Source: Amycolatopsis palatopharyngis
GTDB lineage: Bacteria; Actinomycetota; Actinomycetes; Mycobacteriales; Pseudonocardiaceae
DNA: 64,000 nucleotides
Assembly: GCF_003385185.1 (NCBI RefSeq)
Contig: NZ_PQHZ01000006.1
Coordinates: 1 to 64,000 of the forward strand
Reading direction: 5' to 3'
A program made the position numbers and the translations under genes. Each line of letters begins with the position of its first letter. The stretch's first letter is position 1. The notes under the pieces were generated by a model. It saw only the letters and a list, made by a program, of their open reading frames with translations. It did not search any database and was not told the DNA's origin. Positions 1-8,797 of the stretch are shown piece after piece.

Positions 1-52
1 CCCCTCGCCCTTTCCTGCCTCCGCTCTCGCGTCCGTCCCCGGCCCGCCCCCT

Positions 53-74
53 CGCACTTTCCCGGGAAAGTGCG
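53..74. repeat. Palindrome family 1, copy at left edge
   Basis: Perfect 22-bp palindrome with core CACTTTCCCGGGAAAGTG. The same element recurs at 2296, 20559, 26595-26831 (six copies), 39641 and 48377. Whatever gene lies to the left of the window is not visible, so its relation to a stop codon cannot be judged here. Confidence 0.9.
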
Positions 75-174
75 CGGTCTGCGTGCGCACGGCGTTCGGG
101 GGCCATGCGAGGTCCATGCCCGAAATCGGGCAGGAAATTTGCGGATTGCGACGAGGGGTGCCACTGTCAGCTGA

Positions 175-444
175 ATGGAGGAGGTGCCGCACCCCGATCT
201 GGTCCGCCATATCGCCGGATCCACCGGGTTGCCGGTACCCACAGCGGCCCGCGTGGTCGCCGACGTCGTCGCCTACTTCGGCGAGACCACCGAACAGTTC
301 GTGCGGCGCCGGCACGGCGAGCTGCACCGTCGTGGTCACCGGAACGCGCAGATCTGGACGATGCTCGGCGCCGAGCTGGCGGCCCGGCCCGTCGTGGCGG
401 ACCGGCTCACCGAACGGCAGCTTCGCCGCATCGTCTACGGCTGA
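175..444 (+). CDS. Small conserved hypothetical protein upstream of glmS
   Basis: An 89-residue protein that ends 25 nt before glmS on the same strand. It is largely helical, with a central segment rich in Val/Ala and Arg (ARVVADVVAYFGET, then FVRRRHGEL) and a C-terminal ERQLRRIVYG tail. Small proteins with a similar RRRH...RQLRRIIYG pattern occur in other actinobacteria, but I do not know a function. ATG at 175 was chosen; an in-frame GTG at 184 is possible because GGAGGAG lies at 178-183, though that would be too close to serve it. Spacing suggests co-transcription with glmS. The role is unknown. Confidence 0.6.
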   Translation: MEEVPHPDLVRHIAGSTGLPVPTAARVVADVVAYFGETTEQFVRRRHGELHRRGHRNAQIWTMLGAELAARPVVADRLTERQLRRIVYG

Positions 445-469
445 CGCGGCGTCAGGGATTGGAAACATC

Positions 470-2293
470 ATGTGCGGAATCGTTGGTTACCTAGGCTCCC
501 GGCCCGCCGGGCCGATCCTGCTGGAGGGACTGCACCGGCTGGAGTACCGCGGGTACGACTCGGCGGGGATCGCCGTCGTGCACCGGGGCCGGCTCAAGGT
601 GACCAAGGCCGCGGTGCGGGTGGACGAGCTGCGTGAGCTGGTGGGCAAGGGCACCGAATCGCCGGTGGGCATCGCGCATACCCGCTGGGCGACGCACGGC
701 GAGCCGACCGATGCCAACGCCCATCCGCATGTGGACGCGAGTGGGCGGATCGCCGTGGTGCACAACGGAATCATCGAGAATGCCGAGACCCTGCGGACGA
801 AACTGAAGGCATCCGGGGTGGCCTTCGTCTCCGACACCGACACCGAGGCGCTGGCGCACCTCATCGCCGCTGAGCGGGAGGTCGCGGACACGCTGGAGGA
901 CGCCGTGCGCGCCGCGCTGCGCGGGGTCGAGGGCGCCTACGGCATCGTCGTGCTCGATCTGCGGGAGCCTGACGAGCTCGTGGTCGCCCGCAACGGCAGC
1001 CCGATCGTGCTGGGTATCGGTGACGGCGAGATGTTCGTCGCGTCCGACGTCGCCGCACTGGTCCGGCACACCCAGCGGGTCGTCTACCTGGACGACGGCG
1101 AGCTGGCCACGATCACCAAGGGCGACTTTCGTACCAGCACACTCCAGGCCCGGCGCACCGCGAAGACGCCGACCACGGTGGACGTTGCCGAGGACGACTA
1201 CCAGCTCGGCGAATTCGCCGACTTCATGCGCAAGGAGATGCACGAGCAGCCGGAGGCGGTCCGCCGCGCACTCATGGGCAGGCTGGACGAGCGCTTCGCC
1301 ACCGCCCACCTCGGCGGAATCGAACTCGACCCACACGCGTTGCGCTCGATCCGGCGGGTGAAGTTCCTTGGTTGCGGCTCGGCCTACTACGCAGGGCAGC
1401 TCGGTGCGAACCTCGTCGAGGAGTGGGCGCGACTGCCCGCCGATGCCGAGCCCGCCTCGGAGTTCCGCTACCGGAATCCGGTCGTCGACCCCGACACCCT
1501 GTACGTGGCGGTCAGCCAGTCCGGGGAGACGATCGACACCCTCGCCGCCGTTCAGGAGCTCAAGCGCAAGGGCGGCCGGGTGATCGGCATGGTGAACGTG
1601 GTCGGCAGCGCCATCGCCCGCGAATGTGACAGCGGGGTTTTCCTGCACGCGGGGCCTGAGGTGTCGGTGGCCTCCACCAAAGCCGTGACGAACATGAGTG
1701 TCTGCTTCGCGATGCTGGCGCTGCTGCTGGGCCGGGTCCGGGACCTCTCTGTCGCGCACGGGCGCAGGCTCGTCACGGCGATGGCCGAGCTACCCGCCCA
1801 GGTCGAGGCCATCCTCGCCGACGAGGAACAGATCATCCTCGCGGCAGAGCGGTTCAGCTCGGCGGAGCACATGTTCTTCATCGGCCGGGTGCGCGGCTGG
1901 CCGGTGGCGCGGGAGGGTGCGCAGAAGCTCAAGGAGATCTCCTACGTACACGCCGAGGCCTACCAGGCCGCCGAGCTCAAGCACGGGCCGCTGGCACTGA
2001 TCGACGAGCACATGCCCTCGGTGGTACTCGTGCCCGACGATGAGCTGCTGGCCAAGAACATCGGCACCATCGAGCAGATCAAGGCGCGCGGTGGCCCGGT
2101 CATCGCGGTCACCAACGCGGAGCTGCCCGACGGGCTCGCCGATGTGGTTCTCACCGTGCCGAGGTCGGAGCCGGAGCTGGACCCGCTCCTGTTCGCGATT
2201 CCGTTGCAGCTGTTCGCCTATCACCTGGCAGTGCGCCTCGGCCGCGACATCGACAAGCCCCGCAACCTCGCCAAGAGCGTCACCGTCGAGTGA
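470..2293 (+). CDS. glmS: Glutamine--fructose-6-phosphate aminotransferase (isomerizing)
   Basis: GlmS makes glucosamine-6-phosphate from fructose-6-phosphate and glutamine, the first step toward UDP-GlcNAc for peptidoglycan. The ATG at 470 places the catalytic cysteine at residue 2 (MCGIVGYLGSRPAGP), as required of an N-terminal nucleophile amidotransferase; longer upstream reading is spurious. The class II amidotransferase domain (HTRWATHGEP, HNGIIEN) is followed by two SIS sugar-isomerase domains (SQSGETIDT, ASTKAVTN) and the canonical C-terminus KPRNLAKSVTVE. At 607 residues it has normal family length and looks intact. Confidence 0.97.
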   Translation: MCGIVGYLGSRPAGPILLEGLHRLEYRGYDSAGIAVVHRGRLKVTKAAVRVDELRELVGKGTESPVGIAHTRWATHGEPTDANAHPHVDASGRIAVVHNGIIENAETLRTKLKASGVAFVSDTDTEALAHLIAAEREVADTLEDAVRAALRGVEGAYGIVVLDLREPDELVVARNGSPIVLGIGDGEMFVASDVAALVRHTQRVVYLDDGELATITKGDFRTSTLQARRTAKTPTTVDVAEDDYQLGEFADFMRKEMHEQPEAVRRALMGRLDERFATAHLGGIELDPHALRSIRRVKFLGCGSAYYAGQLGANLVEEWARLPADAEPASEFRYRNPVVDPDTLYVAVSQSGETIDTLAAVQELKRKGGRVIGMVNVVGSAIARECDSGVFLHAGPEVSVASTKAVTNMSVCFAMLALLLGRVRDLSVAHGRRLVTAMAELPAQVEAILADEEQIILAAERFSSAEHMFFIGRVRGWPVAREGAQKLKEISYVHAEAYQAAELKHGPLALIDEHMPSVVLVPDDELLAKNIGTIEQIKARGGPVIAVTNAELPDGLADVVLTVPRSEPELDPLLFAIPLQLFAYHLAVRLGRDIDKPRNLAKSVTVE

Positions 2294-2295
2294 GT

Positions 2296-2317
2296 CGCAC
2301 TTTCCCGGGAAAGTGTG
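2296..2317. repeat. Palindrome family 1 between convergent glmS and aminotransferase
   Basis: A copy of the CACTTTCCCGGGAAAGTG palindrome (one mismatch at the outer end), starting 2 nt after the glmS stop and ending 10 nt before the stop of the convergent aminotransferase gene. The position suits a bidirectional terminator, although there is no T-tract. Confidence 0.85.
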
Positions 2318-2327
2318 ATGCCGGGTC

Positions 2328-3404
2328 CTATTCGCGGCGCTGGAAGCTGGCCGCGGCGTCGAGGAACACGTCGTTTTCCTCGGGGGTGCCGATGGTGACC
2401 CGGACACCGTCGCCGGCGAAAGGCCGCACGACGACCTTGCTGTTCAGCGCGTGCTCGGCGAACTCCGTGGCGCGTTCACCCAGCGGCAGCCAGACGAAGT
2501 TCGCCTGGGTCTCCGGCACGACATAGCCGGAAGCCAGCAGCGCGTCCCGGACCCTCCCGCGCTCGGCGACGATGTCCCGGCAGCGGACCATCAGCTCGTC
2601 CTTGGCGTCGAGCGAGGCGATCGCCGCCGACTGTGCCAGGGCGTTGAGGCTGAAGGGCACGTAGACCTTGCGCAGCGCCTCGATCACCTTCGCGGGGCCG
2701 GCCGCGTATCCGGCGCGCAACCCGGCGAGCCCGTATGCCTTGGAGAAGGTACGCAGCACGGCCACGTTCTCCCGCTCCCGCAGGAAATCCAGCCCGTCCG
2801 GCACCTCCTCGTCGGTGACGAACTCCCGGTAGGCCTCGTCGAGGGCCACCAGCACGTTGGGCGGCACCTGGTCGAGGAACCGGGCCAGCTGTTCCCGGCG
2901 TACGGCAGTACCGGTGGGGTTGTTCGGATTGCAGACGAACACGAGCCGGGTCCGTGGCGTGATGGCGGCCAGCATGGCGTCGAGGTCGTGGGTGTGTGTC
3001 GCATCGAGCGCGACGGTTACGGGGGTGGCCCCGGCGATCTGGGTGAGGATCGGGTACGCCTCGAACGAGCGCCAGGCGAACAGCACCTCGTCGCCGGGCT
3101 CGCAGAGGGCCTGCACCAGCTGCTGGCACAACGCCACCGAACCGCAGCCGACAGCGATCTGCTCAGCGGGCACATCCAGCTCACGGGCGATGCGGTCGAC
3201 CAGGGCCCACGCACCCATGTCCGGATAACGATTGACCTGAGCGGCGGCCTGCGCGATCGCCTCGGTGACACTGGGCAACGGGCCCTCAGGTACCTCGTTG
3301 CTGGCCAGCTTGATCGCGCCCGGCACCGAGCGCCCAGGCACGTAGCTCGGCAATGAGTCGAGGTCGGCGCGGGTGTGGACGGGGGACGGCTCGGGGGACG
3401 TCAT
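2328..3404 (-). CDS. Histidinol-phosphate / aromatic amino acid aminotransferase (HisC/Pat type)
   Basis: A 358-residue fold-type I PLP aminotransferase. Visible motifs are the substrate-side KLASNE near residue 32, NNPTG at 161-165, DEAYREF near 189 and the PLP lysine K222 in TFSKAYGLAGLRAGY. Actinobacterial relatives are annotated either HisC (histidine synthesis) or Pat (phenylalanine/aromatic aminotransferase); without other his genes nearby the Pat role is plausible, so no symbol is given. The ATG at 3404 follows a GAGGAG ribosome site. The gene is convergent with glmS across a family 1 palindrome. Confidence 0.85.
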   Translation of the reverse strand: MTSPEPSPVHTRADLDSLPSYVPGRSVPGAIKLASNEVPEGPLPSVTEAIAQAAAQVNRYPDMGAWALVDRIARELDVPAEQIAVGCGSVALCQQLVQALCEPGDEVLFAWRSFEAYPILTQIAGATPVTVALDATHTHDLDAMLAAITPRTRLVFVCNPNNPTGTAVRREQLARFLDQVPPNVLVALDEAYREFVTDEEVPDGLDFLRERENVAVLRTFSKAYGLAGLRAGYAAGPAKVIEALRKVYVPFSLNALAQSAAIASLDAKDELMVRCRDIVAERGRVRDALLASGYVVPETQANFVWLPLGERATEFAEHALNSKVVVRPFAGDGVRVTIGTPEENDVFLDAAASFQRRE

Positions 3405-3529
3405 CTCTCGTGGCTCCTCAGGTCGTGGGGTGCGTCACCCACGTTATCGGGCGGCCCTACTCCGGCGAACGGCCGAGGTCGTGCTCGTCATGTTGACTCG
3501 GGTTCACCCCTTGGTGGTTGAGTGGGTAC

Positions 3530-4177
3530 ATGACGCAGACGCACACCGAGGACTACGAGCGGTCGGACGGCCGCGCGGTCCGCCTCACCTTTGCCGAACC
3601 GGACGGAGTGACGCGCGGTGGGCTGGTGGTACTGCACGAGGCCGACGGCGTGAACGACGGGGTGATGTTGCTCGTGTCCGCGCTCGCGGAGGAGGGCTGG
3701 CTCGCCGTCGCACCGCACATCACGTCGCCGGGTGCCGAGCCGGGCTGCGCCGAAGTACTGGCCGCGACGGACGTGACACTGGCCTGGCTGGTCGACCGCG
3801 ACATCAGTGCGGACCTGCTCGGAGTGGTCGGATTCGACCTCGGCGGCACAGCGGCGCTCGTGGTGGCCGCGCGCCGGTCGCTCGGGGCCGCCGTCAGCGT
3901 TTCGCCGGTCGGCATCAGCAAGCCCGTTGCCAGCGACCTGCCGGCACTTGTCGACGTCGCGGGCACGGTGATCAGCCCGTGGCTGGGAATCCACGGTACC
4001 GACGACGACGCGGACGAGGCCGAGATCGAACGGCTGCGGGAAGCGGCGTCGGCGGCCAAGGTCGCGACCAACGTGGTGAGCTATCCCGGCGCCAATCATC
4101 GGTTCGACGCCGACCCCGATGCCGCCGCAGAGGCCTGGCAACGCACACTCGCCTGGTTCGACGCGCACCTGCGGTGA
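3530..4177 (+). CDS. Dienelactone hydrolase family protein with altered nucleophile
   Basis: A 215-residue single-domain alpha/beta hydrolase with the dienelactone hydrolase layout: LHEADGVND near residue 38 (the DLH glutamate strand), nucleophile elbow GFDLGG near 106, acid loop HGTDDDADE and the histidine in GANHRFD. In classical DLH the elbow is GxCxGG; here the cysteine is replaced by aspartate, which may mean a changed mechanism or a loss of hydrolase activity. The ATG at 3530 was preferred to a TTG four codons upstream. Likely a monocistronic cytoplasmic protein; substrate unknown. Confidence 0.75.
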   Translation: MTQTHTEDYERSDGRAVRLTFAEPDGVTRGGLVVLHEADGVNDGVMLLVSALAEEGWLAVAPHITSPGAEPGCAEVLAATDVTLAWLVDRDISADLLGVVGFDLGGTAALVVAARRSLGAAVSVSPVGISKPVASDLPALVDVAGTVISPWLGIHGTDDDADEAEIERLREAASAAKVATNVVSYPGANHRFDADPDAAAEAWQRTLAWFDAHLR

Positions 4178-4271
4178 GCCTCCCGGGGTAATCGGGCTCG
4201 AACCGCTCCTGCACCGGCCGGCCCAGCGGTACAGTGTCGATCCCAATGTCACACAGGGGTGGGATGACATC

Positions 4272-4733
4272 GTGGTCGATACCGAATCGAGCCAAGGCGA
4301 ATCGACGCCGGTCGCGGCGTTCGCCCAGCCGGCCGGAGCGGCGCTCGCTCCGGTCGCCCGGCAGATGCAGCAGGTCAAGGCGCAGGTACAAACCGGAGGG
4401 CTCGCCCTCGACGACAACGCGGCGCGACAACTGATGGCCGATCTCGCTTCGGTGCAGTCGCAGGTCCGGCGGCTGATCGTCGATGTGGCGGACGGCCTCG
4501 ACGTCCCGATGAAGCTGGGCGACAACATCATCGGCCGCACGATGGCCGAGCGGTTGCGAAGTGCCGCGGCCGGCGATCCGGGTGCCGTATTGCCGGTGCT
4601 GGAGCAGTTCAGCGAGGTGGTGGCCGAACTGGAGGACATCGTGCGCGCGGCCGACCGGACCTATGCCGAGACCGACGAAACCGCGGCGCAAAGCACCCGG
4701 GACATCGGCCAGGCGCTGGACGGAGGTCTTTGA
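4272..4733 (+). CDS. Alpha-helical partner protein of a PPE/EspG operon
   Basis: A 153-residue helical protein starting at GTG 4272 behind a GGGGTGGGATG-like ribosome site. It lacks cysteines, membrane segments or a signal peptide; heptad-like stretches (VARQMQQVKAQVQ, LMADLASVQSQVRRL) suggest a helical hairpin or coiled coil. It overlaps the PPE-like gene by 1 nt (TGATG), and an EspG gene follows, so by position it occupies the place that PE or small ESX partners take in type VII secretion operons. That assignment is inferred; the family is not one I recognise by sequence. Confidence 0.6.
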   Translation: MVDTESSQGESTPVAAFAQPAGAALAPVARQMQQVKAQVQTGGLALDDNAARQLMADLASVQSQVRRLIVDVADGLDVPMKLGDNIIGRTMAERLRSAAAGDPGAVLPVLEQFSEVVAELEDIVRAADRTYAETDETAAQSTRDIGQALDGGL

Positions 4734-5821
4734 TGGAACGCCCCGAGTTCCATATCGACGTTCCGTGTGTGCCCTGGCCTCCCCGGCCGTGGCCGCCACA
4801 GCCGCCCGAGGAGCCGGAGACCGACGCGGGCATCTTCGGGCTGCCTGTCGATTGGTCGGCCTACTCCCATCAGGAACTGCACGCGATGGTGCGGGACGGG
4901 GTGGATCTGGCCGGTGCCGACCGGGTGGCGCAGACGTGGAGCGACCTCGGTGACACCCTCGACCGGATCGCGGAGGATCTGCGCCGCGCGGTGCGGAATT
5001 CGTCGTCCGGCTGGAGCGGGGAGGCGGCGGAGCAGGCGCGGGAGGCCGCGACCGGGCTCGTGCATTGGTCTGAGGGAACGGCGGGGCGTGGGCACGGGTT
5101 GGCTGGCCTCGTCGCCGACCAGGCAGGCCACGTGCGGGTGGCCAGGGACACCATGCCCGCGCCGATCCTGCCCGCGCTGCCGGAGCGTCCGGAGGTTTCG
5201 GCCTTCGGGGAAGGTGGCTTCGCGCGGGGCGGTGAACTCGTCGCCGACACCGGAGCCCAGCGGGAGCTCGTCGCGGGCAGGCATCAGCAGGCCGCCGAGG
5301 TGATGCGACAGCTGCAGTACGACTCCGGCGAGGTGTACGGCAGGGTCCCGACCTTCCCGCCGCCTCGCGTCCGGTACGAGGATCCTCGCCCGCCCGAGCC
5401 GCAACCGAGCCCCGAGGGGGCGGACGACAGCACCACGGCCAGCGGTGTCGACGGCGCCGGTGGTGGAGCCGGAGTGCTGTCAGGTCGTCCGCAAACGCTT
5501 GCACCTGGCTCTCTTGCCGGAGCCGGGATGGCCGCTCCTGGCGGGGAACAGCTCGGTCCAGGCGGGCGAGCCGGTGTGGGGATGCCCGGTGGTTCGCCCG
5601 CCGCGGCTGGTGCGGCGGCACCCGCCGCAGGGGCAGGCGGGCGCGGACCGGTGCCTGCCGGCGGGATGCCGATGGGTGCCGCGGGTGCGGGTGCGAGGCC
5701 GGGGGCCGACAGCGAGCACAAGTCGGCTTCGTATCTGCAGGAGGAAGAGGACCTGTGGGGGCCCGACGTGCCGGTGGTGGCGCCGGTGATCGGCGAGGAG
5801 CCCCGGCGCAGGGGGATCTAG
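4733..5821 (+). CDS. PPE-like / WXG-type substrate of type VII secretion
   Basis: A 362-residue protein. After a proline-rich start (PWPPRPWPPQPPEEP) comes a roughly 130-residue helical region starting at VDWSAYSHQELHAMV, with a WXG-like turn in SSGWSGEAAEQAR near residue 96, the signature of PPE/WXG100 helical hairpins. The second half is low-complexity Gly/Ala/Pro, ending in a short charged tail (EEEDLWGPD). PPE proteins are exported through ESX systems as heterodimers and need the chaperone EspG, encoded directly downstream with no gap. A GGAGG site at 4722 supports the ATG at 4733. No EccC or other ESX core gene lies in the window. Confidence 0.75.
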   Translation: MERPEFHIDVPCVPWPPRPWPPQPPEEPETDAGIFGLPVDWSAYSHQELHAMVRDGVDLAGADRVAQTWSDLGDTLDRIAEDLRRAVRNSSSGWSGEAAEQAREAATGLVHWSEGTAGRGHGLAGLVADQAGHVRVARDTMPAPILPALPERPEVSAFGEGGFARGGELVADTGAQRELVAGRHQQAAEVMRQLQYDSGEVYGRVPTFPPPRVRYEDPRPPEPQPSPEGADDSTTASGVDGAGGGAGVLSGRPQTLAPGSLAGAGMAAPGGEQLGPGGRAGVGMPGGSPAAAGAAAPAAGAGGRGPVPAGGMPMGAAGAGARPGADSEHKSASYLQEEEDLWGPDVPVVAPVIGEEPRRRGI

Positions 5822-6595
5822 GTGCGCGACGAGACCAGTGGCTGGATCCAGCTGCACGTGGGCGAGTTCTCCCTGTTGTGGACCGAGCTGGGGCTGGGTG
5901 AGTTGCCGGCGATCCTGCGGGTGCCGCGTATCGGCAGGCTGCCCGCTGAGCGGGAGGAGCTGGTGGAGGCCGCGGGACGGGCGCTGGCCGAGCGCGGCCT
6001 CGGCACCGTTCGCGATCCGGCTGGCGATCTCGCCGATCTGTTGTACGGGCTCGCGGATCCGCGTGTCCGGCTGGACCTGCACACCGAGGGCGAGACCTTT
6101 TCGTTCGCCGCGTTCGGTTCGGTCAACAGGCAGGGCGCCGTTTCGGCCGGAGTGGCCGGGACCGAGGTGCGCCTTGGTCCGGTACGCACACCGAACCTCG
6201 TCGCGACGATGCTGGAAATCCTTCCGCCCCTGCCCGCGGCGGTCGGCAGTGGTGCCAATGTGCGAGTTGACGACTACCTTGCCGCCTGTGCCGCGGGCGA
6301 GCGTGAGGGCACTACCGCGTTCGCCGGCGTACTGCGCGCGGCAGGCCTGCGCCCGCCTGAGGTGAACGCGTTCAGCAGGGCACTGACCGGTCGTGTCGCG
6401 GGAGGTCAGCTGGGCGGCAGTGCCAGGGCGCGTGACGGTCGCTGGCAACGTGCCACGACCGTGCTGGGCTGGGTGGACACCGAGGACGGCCGGTACGCCT
6501 TGCAGCGTAAGGCCGACTGGGTCACGGCGACTCCAGTGGACGGGCCGCGGCTGCGGGCGATGGGCGAGCAACTGCTGGCAGATTTGCCGGGCTGA
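5822..6595 (+). CDS. ESX secretion-associated chaperone, EspG family
   Basis: A 257-residue protein recognisable as EspG: N-terminal strand-rich region beginning WIQLHVGEFSLLWTELGLGELPAIL, a central helical part and C-terminal AMGEQLLADL. EspG is a cytosolic chaperone that binds the tip of PE-PPE heterodimers and delivers them to the ESX membrane complex. The GTG start abuts the stop codon of the PPE-like gene, with an AGGGGG site immediately upstream, so translation is probably coupled. Together with the two preceding genes it forms a self-contained substrate/chaperone unit. Confidence 0.8.
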   Translation: MRDETSGWIQLHVGEFSLLWTELGLGELPAILRVPRIGRLPAEREELVEAAGRALAERGLGTVRDPAGDLADLLYGLADPRVRLDLHTEGETFSFAAFGSVNRQGAVSAGVAGTEVRLGPVRTPNLVATMLEILPPLPAAVGSGANVRVDDYLAACAAGEREGTTAFAGVLRAAGLRPPEVNAFSRALTGRVAGGQLGGSARARDGRWQRATTVLGWVDTEDGRYALQRKADWVTATPVDGPRLRAMGEQLLADLPG

Positions 6596-6626
6596 ACCCG
6601 ATAGGCCGGGCGTTAGGGTGCTGGGC

Positions 6627-8597
6627 ATGACTGCTGACGCTCCTGAAGTGCTGTGGCGCCCGGCGCCGGACCAGGTTGCCGACTCCAAGATCGAAGCGTT
6701 TCGCCGGTGGTTGCGGGCCGAGCGCGGTGTGGAGGTCGCCGACTACCGCGAGTTGTGGGAGTACTCCACCGAGTCGATCGCCGAGTTCTGGGACTCGGTG
6801 ACCGAGTTTCTCGGCGTGCGATGGCACGAGCGGCCGACGGAGGTGTTGTCCGGTACCGAGATGCCGGGTGCACGGTGGTTTGCCGGCGGCACGCTGAACT
6901 ACGCCGAGCATGCGCTGGCCGGGGGCGTGGCCGGGGCCGCGAAGGGCGACAGCGAGCTCGCGGTGATCTTCCACCGCGAGGATGGTGCCGGTGGGGCCCT
7001 GACCTACGGCGACTTGCGTGCCCAGGTGGCGGCAGCCCGTGCGGCGCTGCGGGAACTCGGGGTGACGAAGGGCGACAGGGTGGTTGCGCTCGCACCCAAC
7101 TGCCCGCAGACGCTGGTGGCGTTCCTCGCTGCGGCAAGCCTCGGCGCCGTCTGGTCCTCGTGCTCGCCGGACTTCGGCGTACGGGCCGTGTCCGACCGGT
7201 TCACCCAGATCGAACCCAAGGTGCTGATCGCGGTCAACGGCTACGTCTACAATGGACGCACTTTCGATGTTCGATCCACAGTGGATCAGCTGCGTGGTCA
7301 GATTCCCTCGCTGGCGGCGACGGTGCTGGTGAACTATGCGGGTGAGGGCGCGCTCGAGGGCGCGCACGACTGGGACGAGCTGCTGCGCGCACACGAAGGT
7401 GCGGCGCTGGAGTTCGACGCGGTGGAGTTCGACCACCCGCTGTGGGTGTTGTACTCGTCGGGCACGACGGGGTTGCCGAAGGGCATCGTGCAGGGGCACG
7501 GCGGGATCACCGTCGAGCACTTGAAGGCGCTCGCGCTGCAGAGCGACCTCGGGCCGGGCGAACGATTCTTCTGGTTCACCACCACCGGTTGGATGATGTG
7601 GAACTTCCTCGTCTCCGGCCTGCTCGTGGGCTCGACGATCGTGCTGTTCGACGGAAGCCCCGGCTATCCGGACCTGAGCGTGCTGTGGCAACTGGCCGAG
7701 GAGCACAAGGTGACGTACTTCGGGACGTCGGCGCCGTTCGTGCAGAGCTGTCTGAAAGCGCATCTGAAGCCGGCACAGGACTACGACCTTTCGGCATTGC
7801 GGGCGATCGGGTCCACCGGCGCTCCGTTGAGCGACGACGGTTTCCGCTGGATCGCGGACGAGATCGGCAGCGGGGTGCAGATCTGTTCGGTGTCGGGTGG
7901 TACCGACCTGTGCACGGCGTTCGTCGGGGCTGCGCCGGACGTTCCGGTATGGCTGGGGGAACTGTCCTGCCGGTGTCTCGGGGCGGCTGTGGAGGCCTAT
8001 GACGAGCACGGGCAACCGGTGGTGGAGCAGGTCGGCGAGCTGATGATCACCAAGCCGATGCCGTCGATGCCGGTGTTCTTCTGGAACGACGAGGACGGCA
8101 GCAAGCTGCGGGAGGCGTACTTCGAGGAGTACCCGGGCAAATGGCGGCACGGAGACTGGATCCGGATCACCGGACGCGGGTCGGCGGTGATCTACGGCCG
8201 CAGCGACTCGACGCTGAACCGCGGTGGCGTCCGGATGGGTACGGCCGAGTTCTACCGGGTCGTCGAGGGCTTCGAGCAGATCGCCGACTCGCTGGTGATC
8301 GACACGTCGGCGAACGAGGAAGGTGAACTGCTGTGCTTCCTGGTACTCGCACCGGGAGCCAGGCTGGAGGACGTCGAGCCGACGTTACGCAAGGAGTTGC
8401 GCGCCGCGCTGTCGCCCCGGCACGTGCCGGACAGGTTCATCCTCGTCGACGAGGTGCCGCGAACGCTCAACGGCAAGAAGTGCGAAGTGCCGGTGAAGAA
8501 GATCCTGCGCGGGGTGGCGCCGGACAAGGCCGTCAGTCGTGACGCGCTGGCCAACCCGGAGTCCCTGGCTCCGTTCGTGGCCCTGGCCGAAGGGTGA
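6627..8597 (+). CDS. Acetoacetate--CoA ligase
   Basis: A 656-residue adenylate-forming enzyme of acetoacetyl-CoA synthetase type (usual length about 650). It activates acetoacetate, linking ketone-body or polyhydroxybutyrate-type metabolism to acetyl-CoA. Motifs: the AMP-binding P-loop YSSGTTGLPKGIVQG, W(Y)G-like region near TTTGWMMWN, hinge region YGRSDSTLNRGGVRMG and the C-terminal catalytic lysine in TLNGKKCEVPVKK. The ATG at 6627 gives the family start (MTADAPEVLWRPAPD). A 14-bp hairpin follows the stop. Confidence 0.9.
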   Translation: MTADAPEVLWRPAPDQVADSKIEAFRRWLRAERGVEVADYRELWEYSTESIAEFWDSVTEFLGVRWHERPTEVLSGTEMPGARWFAGGTLNYAEHALAGGVAGAAKGDSELAVIFHREDGAGGALTYGDLRAQVAAARAALRELGVTKGDRVVALAPNCPQTLVAFLAAASLGAVWSSCSPDFGVRAVSDRFTQIEPKVLIAVNGYVYNGRTFDVRSTVDQLRGQIPSLAATVLVNYAGEGALEGAHDWDELLRAHEGAALEFDAVEFDHPLWVLYSSGTTGLPKGIVQGHGGITVEHLKALALQSDLGPGERFFWFTTTGWMMWNFLVSGLLVGSTIVLFDGSPGYPDLSVLWQLAEEHKVTYFGTSAPFVQSCLKAHLKPAQDYDLSALRAIGSTGAPLSDDGFRWIADEIGSGVQICSVSGGTDLCTAFVGAAPDVPVWLGELSCRCLGAAVEAYDEHGQPVVEQVGELMITKPMPSMPVFFWNDEDGSKLREAYFEEYPGKWRHGDWIRITGRGSAVIYGRSDSTLNRGGVRMGTAEFYRVVEGFEQIADSLVIDTSANEEGELLCFLVLAPGARLEDVEPTLRKELRAALSPRHVPDRFILVDEVPRTLNGKKCEVPVKKILRGVAPDKAVSRDALANPESLAPFVALAEG

Positions 8598-8610
8598 TTT
8601 CGGGCACAGT

Positions 8611-8639
8611 CGGGGCGTGAACGGCCCGTTCGCGCCCCG
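8611..8639 (+). terminator. Strong hairpin downstream of the acetoacetyl-CoA synthetase gene
   Basis: Two 14-bp arms, CGGGGCGTGAACGG and CCGTTCGCGCCCCG, with one mismatch and a 1-nt centre, 13 nt after the stop codon. No T-run follows, which is common for actinobacterial terminators. Confidence 0.6.
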
Positions 8640-8645
8640 CTGGGA

Positions 8646-8700
8646 GTTCCCCAATGTGGCATTGGGGAACTTCAACGTCCCCAATGCCACATTGGGGAAC
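8646..8700. repeat. Repeat family 2: double CCCCAATG...CATTGGGG hairpin
   Basis: Two hairpin units (8646-8670 and about 8677-8699), each with arms CCCCAATG and CATTGGGG around a 3-nt centre (TGG in the first, CCA in the second). The units are in inverted orientation, separated by about 8 nt (TTCAACGT), so the whole region can also fold as one long palindrome. A nearly identical copy lies at 36563-36616. Confidence 0.9.
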
Positions 8701-8797
8701 CCCCCGAAGGTCCTCGCACGTCAGCGGCCCCATCCGGGGGTGCTTTGCCGGAGGGCGATGGTGCTGTGTACTCTATCTCGGCAGTGGTCGTTGGCCT

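Noticed and set aside
491..1759. A 422-codon minus-strand frame inside glmS.
   Set aside because: Antisense shadow of glmS with no protein-like features.
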